A DNA stretch of 11,218 nt. Source: Oscillospiraceae bacterium (GTDB taxonomy: Bacteria; Bacillota; Clostridia; Oscillospirales; Oscillospiraceae). The translations under genes and the position numbers were made by a program. The number at the start of each line of letters is the position of its first letter. The stretch's first letter is position 1. The stretch is taken from assembly GCA_031280855.1 (NCBI GenBank), contig JAITGH010000032.1, forward strand, positions 1-11,218. The letters are read 5' to 3'. This document shows, in pieces, positions 6,969 through 11,218 of this stretch. The notes beneath the pieces are model-generated. The model had not been told where the DNA came from and searched no databases. It was given only the letters and a program-made list of their open reading frames with translations.

Positions 6969-7055
6969 CACATTAGCTTCTACCTCTGAATCATGGAAGC
7001 CATAAGGGCTTCCGTGATTCCCCTCCGTAGGTGGTAGAGCGCGGCGACTAATGTG
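6969..7055. other. Nested inverted-repeat element between ffh and rpsP
   Basis: Three stems are nested around one centre. The outer stem is CACATTAG (6969-6976) with CTAATGTG (7048-7055). The middle one is TCTACC (6979-6984) with GGTAGA (7033-7038). The inner one is a 14-base arm GAATCATGGAAGCC (6988-7001) with 7007-7020, loop ATAAG. The inner stem is fully paired, with one G-U, as plus-strand RNA, and has one C-A mismatch as minus-strand RNA, the sense of ffh and rpsP. No T tract follows on either strand. It could be a structured leader or attenuator of rpsP, a 3' stabiliser of ffh mRNA, or a dispersed palindromic repeat. I do not recognise a known family. Confidence 0.6.
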
Positions 7056-7127
7056 ACGCCGGAGTCACGCCCGTTTCCAAAAGTTTGCGTAACTCAACAC
7101 ATTGTCAAAACGTTACCCACTCGTAGC

Positions 7128-8468
7128 CTACCGTCCGCCGAGCAGTTTCCCGAGGAACTTGTTGCCGCCCGCGTGCCGCTTCAAGCCGCTGATTTGGCGC
7201 GTCATGGTTTGCATCATCTCGAACTGCTTAAGCAACCGATTGATGTCGACGACTTGAGTGCCGCTGCCTGCGGCGATCCGCTTCTTACGTCCGGAGTTCA
7301 GTATGGCGGGATTATCGCGTTCCTTGGCAGTCATGGAGAGTATGATCGCCTCCGTCTTTGCGAGCGCTTTCTCGTCGATTTGCGCGTTCCCGAGCGCTTT
7401 CGCGTCTACGCCGGGCAGCATACCCGCGATGTCGGCAAGCGAGCCCATCTTCTTCAGCGATTGCATCTGCTCGTAGTAGTCGGTGAGCGTGAGGCGATTG
7501 GACTTTATGCGCTCTGCAAGTTCGGCGGCTTGCTTATCGTCGAACGCGGCTTCCGCACGCTCGATCAGCGTTTCGACGTCGCCCATACCGAGAATGCGCG
7601 AGACCATGCGATCCGGGTGGAAGACCTCGACGGCGTCGAGCTTCTCGCCGACTCCGGCGAACTTGATTGGCTTACCGGTAACGGCTCGAACGCTTAACGC
7701 CGCGCCGCCTCTCGCGTCGCCGTCCAGCTTCGTCAGGAAGATCCCGTCGATTCCGAGCGCGGCGTCGAACGCGCTCGCCGCGACTACCGCGTCCTGACCC
7801 GTCATCGCGTCCACTACGAACAGGACTTCGTCGGGGTTGACCTCCGCCTTGACGCGCTTAAGCTCGTCCATCAGCGATTCGTCAACGTGCAGTCGACCCG
7901 CCGTATCCAGAAGCACGATGTCGTTACCGTGAGCCTCCGCGTGGCGCAATGCCTCACGCGCTATCTTAACGGGATCTTCCTGCCCGAGCGAGAATACCGG
8001 CACGCCAAGCTGCGCTCCGACGGTTTCCAGTTGCGTTATCGCGGCGGGGCGATAGATGTCGCACGCGGCGAGTAACGGGCGGCGACCCTGCGATTTCAGC
8101 AGTCCCGCAAGCTTCGCGCCGTTCGTCGTCTTTCCCGCGCCCTGTAACCCGACCAGCATGATCACCGACGGAACCCGACCGCCGGAGTTCAGCCGCTCCG
8201 ACGTGCCCATCTGCGCGATTAGCTCATCACGCACGATCTTGACGACCATGTTCGCGGGGTTCAAGCCCTCAAGCACGTCGCTGCCGACCGCTTTCTCGCT
8301 TACGCGTGCCACGAACTCCTTCACCAGCTTGAAGCTTACGTCAGCCTCCAGCAGGGCGAGCCGTACCTCGCGCATTGCCTCGCGAACGTCCGATTCCGCA
8401 AGCCGTCCCTTACTGCGTAGCCGCTTGAATACGCCGCCGAGCTTTTCCGATAACGATTCGAATGCCAA
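7128..8468 (-). CDS. ffh: Signal recognition particle GTPase Ffh
   Basis: Ffh binds the 4.5S RNA and hydrophobic signal sequences emerging from the ribosome, and delivers them to FtsY at the membrane. The 446-residue product has the full SRP54 layout: an N domain (1-95), a GTPase domain with GLQGAGKT (107-114), DIYRPAA (137-143), DTAGR (188-192) and TKLDG (246-250), and a Met-containing M domain from about 300 with SGRKKRIAAGSGTQ and LLKQFEMMQTM. The start is TTG at 8468; GGGAGG lies eight bases upstream and no ATG is available. It follows the transglutaminase-like gene by only 15 bases, so it is in the same operon. All key residues are present. Confidence 0.98.
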   Translation of the reverse strand: MAFESLSEKLGGVFKRLRSKGRLAESDVREAMREVRLALLEADVSFKLVKEFVARVSEKAVGSDVLEGLNPANMVVKIVRDELIAQMGTSERLNSGGRVPSVIMLVGLQGAGKTTNGAKLAGLLKSQGRRPLLAACDIYRPAAITQLETVGAQLGVPVFSLGQEDPVKIAREALRHAEAHGNDIVLLDTAGRLHVDESLMDELKRVKAEVNPDEVLFVVDAMTGQDAVVAASAFDAALGIDGIFLTKLDGDARGGAALSVRAVTGKPIKFAGVGEKLDAVEVFHPDRMVSRILGMGDVETLIERAEAAFDDKQAAELAERIKSNRLTLTDYYEQMQSLKKMGSLADIAGMLPGVDAKALGNAQIDEKALAKTEAIILSMTAKERDNPAILNSGRKKRIAAGSGTQVVDINRLLKQFEMMQTMTRQISGLKRHAGGNKFLGKLLGGR

Positions 8469-8476
8469 CGTTACTA

Positions 8477-8482
8477 CCTCCC
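8477..8482 (-). promoter_or_regulatory. Shine-Dalgarno site supporting the TTG start of ffh
   Basis: GGGAGG on the minus strand, eight bases before TTG 8468, the same spacing as for rpsP and the proposed ylxM start. It supports a TTG initiation codon for ffh. Confidence 0.8.
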
Positions 8483-8483
8483 G

Positions 8484-9800
8484 TTACGCCGCTGCGTCCG
8501 ATTCCACAACCCAGTCGTAATGCGGGTCGAGCTGATCGTTAATCGCCTGTGCGTCGGTGATCAGCAGGAATGGGTTATTCGGGTTCCCGGTCTCGGCGAA
8601 GCCGTCGTTCCACGTAACGTCTACGTGCAGCCACTCGCCGTCGATAAGTACGCTGCTCCACGCGTGCTCCATCGGCTCGCTGGACAGCTTGCGCCATGTG
8701 ATCCCGTAGTGAGTCGCCATCAGGTTGAACAGCGCGGTGTAAGCCTCGCAAGTTCCGGTGCGGCTGACAAGCAAGTCGTACGCCGTCGATCGCCTCAGCG
8801 AATTGTCGTACGTCGCGTGATTGCAGATCCAGTCGTTGATCGCCCGCACTTGCTCCCGAGCCGTGGGCATTACCGGGATCGCCGCATACGCCTTGGCAAG
8901 CTCCGTGTTGAACGTCTCGACCATGCCCGGGATCTTGCTTGCGGAGTACGAGTACTCCGGTTTCAGCAGTGTGATCGCTCCGCTGTTGTAGTACGTAAAG
9001 CCCAGATGCTTCTTGACATAGAACAGCTCCGGATGGCGAGCTATCAGTGCCCAATAGCGGTCGAAGACCTGCGCGTCAGCGTCGCTGTGGACGAGCTTGA
9101 ACTCCTCGACCGGGATTTCAGTCGAGAGCGCGGTGAGACTCTGCAAGATCAGCTGATTCAGCGGGTCGGACTCCGCGATAACGTCGGAGACTTGCGGCGA
9201 CGGTTCCGGCGAAGCGGTGACTTGCGGCGACGGCGACGGTTCTTCGGGCGAGTCCTCGAATTGCGGCAGCGGAGCGCCGACGTACGTCGCGATCAGCACA
9301 CTGCGAGTCGCTTCGTCGTACGTCGCCACGTAGCCGAGCAGCTCCGCAAGATCCGCGAGCTTGAAATAGTTGCGGTCGTCAACGTTGACGGCAGTCGCGA
9401 AGGACAGCCGTGAGATGCCGATGAAAAGCGCTTGATCCGCCGGGCTGACGGTGATCTCGGCGTATTGCTCCTGCGTGGGAACCTCGCCGCTGTACGGTTC
9501 GCCGGGTATCAGGCGGATCACGGAGATCTCCTGATCAAACAGCACGTCGAACTGCGCGGCGGTGCCGTTAAGCGCGACGGCAAGTTCCCGCAGCATGAAG
9601 TAGTTGTAGCCCTCGACGTGATAGCCCTTGAGTGGCGCGGCGATTCCGTCGACATAGACCGCTTGATTCGACGCATACCCGTTAACCGGCGGATACGGGT
9701 CCCCAACCAGATGAACGGACTCCGCCGGCGCCGAGATCGGGGCGGACAGCGCGAATAACAGTACCGCGACCAGCAGTACGGACAGCTTACGTTTCAACAT
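8484..9800 (-). CDS. Secreted stalk-domain protein with transglutaminase-like domain
   Basis: A 438-residue exported protein of unknown substrate. A signal peptide is clear (MLKRK then a hydrophobic core to about residue 25, ending SAPAES). Residues about 45-175 look like copper-amine-oxidase N-terminal-like stalk domains, with the repeated motif NYFMLRELAVALNG (66-79) and NYFKLADLAELLGY (144-157). A Pro/Ser/Glu linker follows (about 182-203). The C-terminal half is a transglutaminase-like fold with a plausible Cys351-His379-Asp394 triad in TGTCEAYTALFN, MEHAWSSV and LHVDVTWND. Such domains act as proteases or crosslinkers at the cell surface. The start ATG has GGAGG six bases upstream and overlaps the ylxM end by 14 bases. 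Its place between ylxM and ffh is unusual. Confidence 0.88.
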   Translation of the reverse strand: MLKRKLSVLLVAVLLFALSAPISAPAESVHLVGDPYPPVNGYASNQAVYVDGIAAPLKGYHVEGYNYFMLRELAVALNGTAAQFDVLFDQEISVIRLIPGEPYSGEVPTQEQYAEITVSPADQALFIGISRLSFATAVNVDDRNYFKLADLAELLGYVATYDEATRSVLIATYVGAPLPQFEDSPEEPSPSPQVTASPEPSPQVSDVIAESDPLNQLILQSLTALSTEIPVEEFKLVHSDADAQVFDRYWALIARHPELFYVKKHLGFTYYNSGAITLLKPEYSYSASKIPGMVETFNTELAKAYAAIPVMPTAREQVRAINDWICNHATYDNSLRRSTAYDLLVSRTGTCEAYTALFNLMATHYGITWRKLSSEPMEHAWSSVLIDGEWLHVDVTWNDGFAETGNPNNPFLLITDAQAINDQLDPHYDWVVESDAAA

Positions 9801-10338
9801 TGATGACCTCCGTTTTGAATGTGACGACCGCGTCCTGCGGCGCGTCTGTGGATTGCGCGTCCTGCGGCGCGGTTGCGGACAAGTCTACGGATTGCGCGTC
9901 CTGCGGCGCGGTTGCGGGCAGGTCTGCGGATTGCGCGGTTGAGTTGCCCTTGACAACGCCGAGCAGCTCGTAGATCTTGTTACACAGGTCGAGAACTTCC
10001 TTGCTTCGGAACCGTTTCTGGTTAAGCTCGTTGAGTTCGAACAGATGCGCCTCGATCCCGTGGGCTATGGCTTGAAGCTCGTCATTTCTCGCGATGAAGC
10101 CGATTTTAGCTTCATAGTCCTCCAGCGCGGAGCCGGAGCGCACCAGAACGTCTCGCACCGCTTGCCGCGTTATTTCGTCGGACTCCGCGATCTCGGACAG
10201 CGACAGATTGTCGTGATAGTAGGCTTGCATGAGCGTGAGCTGACGCGCCGTCAGCAGTTCGCCGTAATAGTCCATCAGCAGTGTCATGCGATCGGTCGTT
10301 TCGATTGTGTCCAGCCGCGCTTTAGGCTTGTCGGTCAA
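9787..10338 (-). CDS. ylxM: YlxM-family SRP-associated helix-turn-helix protein with repeat tail
   Basis: YlxM is a small DNA-binding-like protein encoded with ffh in many Gram-positive bacteria and linked to the SRP. The core seen is MTLLMDYYGELLTARQLTLMQAYYHDNLSLSEIAESDEITRQAVRDVLVRSG, a sigma-70 region-4-like helix-turn-helix, followed by a helical segment. After about 135 residues comes an Ala/Gln/Asp/Pro-rich tail with two copies of a 13-residue repeat ending ATAPQDAQ. At about 183 residues it is much longer than ordinary YlxM proteins of just over 100. I prefer TTG 10338 because AAGGAGG (10347-10353) lies eight bases upstream. ATG 10344 is only two bases from it, and ATG 10356 has no ribosome binding site, so the start is uncertain by six codons. 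Confidence 0.9.
   Translation of the reverse strand: MTDKPKARLDTIETTDRMTLLMDYYGELLTARQLTLMQAYYHDNLSLSEIAESDEITRQAVRDVLVRSGSALEDYEAKIGFIARNDELQAIAHGIEAHLFELNELNQKRFRSKEVLDLCNKIYELLGVVKGNSTAQSADLPATAPQDAQSVDLSATAPQDAQSTDAPQDAVVTFKTEVINVET
9829..9937. repeat. 39-base tandem repeat encoding the YlxM tail
   Basis: A 39-base unit starts at 9850 and again at 9889, with a third partial copy from 9928 and a shortened 27-base-offset copy to the left near 9831. The units are nearly identical (for example GGATTGCGCGTCCTGCGG recurs exactly). The repeat keeps the ylxM frame and gives the residue repeat DL-ATAPQDAQ-S. Copy number could vary between strains without breaking the gene. Confidence 0.85.
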
Positions 10339-10346
10339 TGCCATCG

Positions 10347-10353
10347 CCTCCTT
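10347..10353 (-). promoter_or_regulatory. Shine-Dalgarno site pointing to a TTG start for ylxM
   Basis: AAGGAGG on the minus strand lies inside the extended open frame of ylxM. It is two bases from ATG 10344 and eight from TTG 10338, so the TTG is the better-spaced start. Confidence 0.6.
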
Positions 10354-10426
10354 CATCGTCGGGTATTGCCGCGGAATCGCCGTGGAATCAGGCGGTCCGT
10401 GGGTGTAAAGCTAATTGACTCTACAC

Positions 10427-10455
10427 ATAATAGCACAGTAGCTCGCGCTTGTCAA
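10427..10455 (-). promoter_or_regulatory. SigA-type promoter of the ylxM-ffh operon
   Basis: On the minus strand a perfect -35 box TTGACA (10450-10455), a 17-base spacer and a -10 box TATTAT (10427-10432) with the extended TGC just before it. The leader to ylxM would be about 80 bases. It contains an 11-base tandem repeat (GATTCCACGGC, GATTCCGCGGC, about 10370-10391), whose meaning is unknown. Confidence 0.88.
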
Positions 10456-10474
10456 CAACTTTTTTTGAAGAGTG

Positions 10475-10499
10475 CGTCTAAAATGAGCACGTCTAAAAT
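10475..10499. repeat. Direct repeat CGTCTAAAAT between divergent promoters
   Basis: The ten bases CGTCTAAAAT occur at 10475-10484 and 10490-10499, a period of 15 bases. They lie 19 bases from the -35 box of the ylxM promoter and 26 bases from that of the TSCPD gene. This position would suit a shared regulator or UP-like element, but that is inference only. Confidence 0.5.
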
Positions 10500-10525
10500 C
10501 GGTAGCCGGGCTCGGAAAAAAACAC

Positions 10526-10554
10526 TTGACAAATCGGCAAAAGTGTGGTATAAT
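10526..10554 (+). promoter_or_regulatory. Perfect-consensus SigA promoter of the TSCPD gene
   Basis: TTGACA (10526-10531), a 17-base spacer and TATAAT (10549-10554), with TGG giving an extended -10. Both boxes match the vegetative consensus at every base. Transcription should start near 10561, leaving a leader of about 25 bases before the ATG. Confidence 0.93.
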
Positions 10555-10586
10555 AGGGGTATGTGCGATGAAGGGGGGGGCGGGCG

Positions 10587-10877
10587 ATGGAGTACAAGTA
10601 CAAAACGAAGGGCGTGTGCGCAAGCTCCGTGACGATCAAGGTCGACGGCGCGGTTGTCACGTCCGTGGAATTCGACGGAGGCTGCAACGGCAACGCAAAG
10701 GGACTGGGCAAACTTGTCGTTGGTATGCCGGTCGCCGACGTTGTCGAACGGCTCGGCGGGATTCGGTGCGATCGTAAGCAAACCAGCTGTCCGGATCAAC
10801 TCGCGAAGGCACTTACCGAGCTTATGCGAACCTCCGAAACTGACCGCGAATCAGACGAAGCCGCCGCCGCACCGTGA
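10587..10877 (+). CDS. Small TSCPD-domain protein
   Basis: A 96-residue protein of the TSCPD-domain family of uncertain function, common in clostridial genomes; a related domain is found at the end of some class II ribonucleotide reductases. The product begins MEYKYKTKGVCASSVTIKVDG and contains GGCNGNAKGLGKLVVGM (31-47) and the name-giving TSCPDQLAKAL (about 66-76). Four Cys residues (11, 33, 61, 68) could bind a metal, as inferred for the family. The final 15 residues are a charged, Ala-rich tail. The ATG follows an AAGGGGGGGG tract acting as ribosome binding site. The stop overlaps the next gene's GTG start. Confidence 0.93.
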   Translation: MEYKYKTKGVCASSVTIKVDGAVVTSVEFDGGCNGNAKGLGKLVVGMPVADVVERLGGIRCDRKQTSCPDQLAKALTELMRTSETDRESDEAAAAP

Positions 10878-11218
10878 GACGCTTCACTATCCTTGCGGAC
10901 GACGCTAACCAGAGGATCGACCGTTGGCTTGAGAAGTCGATGCCGATCCTGCCGGGTGCACTCGCTCAAAAGTATCTGAGGCTCAAGCGCGTCAAGGTCA
11001 ACGGCAGAGCGGTCAAGCGCGATTATCGGCTCGCAACCGGCGACTCGCTCGAGCTTTACATCAACGACGAGTTCTTCGGACGCGTGACGGAGGATAACGC
11101 GTACCTCGCGATCGCGTCGCCGCGAATCGACGCGCTGTACGAGGACGCGAACGTGCTGCTCGCGCTCAAGCCGTCCGGTATGCTCTCGCATCCTGCGGAC
11201 GGCGAGTACGTGAATACT
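10874..11218 (+). CDS. RluA-family pseudouridine synthase (3' end cut by window edge)
   Basis: The first 115 codons of a pseudouridine synthase that probably modifies 23S rRNA. I translated it by hand from GTG 10874, whose last bases form the TSCPD stop codon (GTGA), implying translational coupling. Residues 1-70 resemble the S4-like RNA-binding domain of RluC/RluD proteins (NQRIDRWLEKSMP, KRVKVNGRAVKRDYRLATGDSLELY). This is followed by the beginning of the catalytic domain with YEDANVLLALKPSGMLSHP. The catalytic Asp motif lies beyond the window, so activity and the exact RluC/RluD subtype cannot be judged. The gene continues off the right edge. Confidence 0.9.
   Translation, partial: MRRFTILADDANQRIDRWLEKSMPILPGALAQKYLRLKRVKVNGRAVKRDYRLATGDSLELYINDEFFGRVTEDNAYLAIASPRIDALYEDANVLLALKPSGMLSHPADGEYVNT

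Noticed and set aside
7080..7108. Perfect TTGACA (7103-7108, minus strand) after ffh as an rpsP promoter
   Set aside because: At 16-18 bases downstream there is only AACTTT or similar, a poor -10 box, so a functional promoter is not supported.
8520..9413. Plus-strand open frame of 297 codons
   Set aside because: Antisense to the stalk-transglutaminase gene, which has a signal peptide, domains and a good ribosome binding site; the plus-strand product is Arg/Val-rich nonsense.
10796..11191. Minus-strand open frame of 131 codons at the right end
   Set aside because: Antisense to the TSCPD gene end and the pseudouridine synthase; the product is low-complexity and unlike known families.

Overview
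The window looks like chromosome from a moderately GC-rich, motile, Gram-positive-type bacterium, most likely an anaerobic Bacillota (clostridial lineage). This is an inference from four things seen together: the ylxM-ffh-rpsP-khpA order, a small TSCPD protein of a type common in Clostridia, a secreted protein with copper-amine-oxidase-like stalk domains fused to a transglutaminase-like domain, and strong AGGAGG ribosome binding sites with several TTG and GTG starts. No mobile element, tRNA, rRNA or CRISPR array was seen.

Layout. From the left edge to about 6200, everything is on the minus strand and flagellar. In transcription order the genes are flgB, flgC, fliE, fliO, fliP, fliQ, fliR, flhB and flhA (cut by the left edge). 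They encode two proximal rod proteins, the rod/MS-ring adaptor and the whole membrane core of the flagellar type III export gate. A SigA-like promoter (about 6229-6257) precedes flgB. The usual fliF-fliG-fliH-fliI and later genes are absent between fliE and fliO, which overlap by one base.

From 6387 to 10338, still on the minus strand, lies an SRP/ribosome block: ylxM, an exported stalk-plus-transglutaminase gene, ffh, rpsP and khpA. A consensus promoter (10427-10455) starts it and a long hairpin (6318-6374) ends it. The exported protein gene is wedged between ylxM and ffh and overlaps ylxM by 14 nt. The ffh-rpsP gap carries a nested inverted-repeat structure (6969-7055) and a heptameric tandem repeat (6911-6951).

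From 10526 to the right edge the plus strand carries a divergent promoter with perfect -35 and -10 boxes, a TSCPD protein gene, and an overlapping RluA-family pseudouridine synthase cut by the right edge.

How the genes work together. The flagellar genes make the secretion gate and its first rod substrates. Ffh and YlxM belong to co-translational membrane targeting, which the polytopic FliP/Q/R/FlhB/FlhA proteins and the exported stalk protein would need. S16, KhpA and the pseudouridine synthase belong to ribosome and RNA metabolism. No wholly new system is evident. The features most worth a second look are the stalk-transglutaminase gene inside the SRP operon, the structured ffh-rpsP spacer, and the contracted flagellar gene order.
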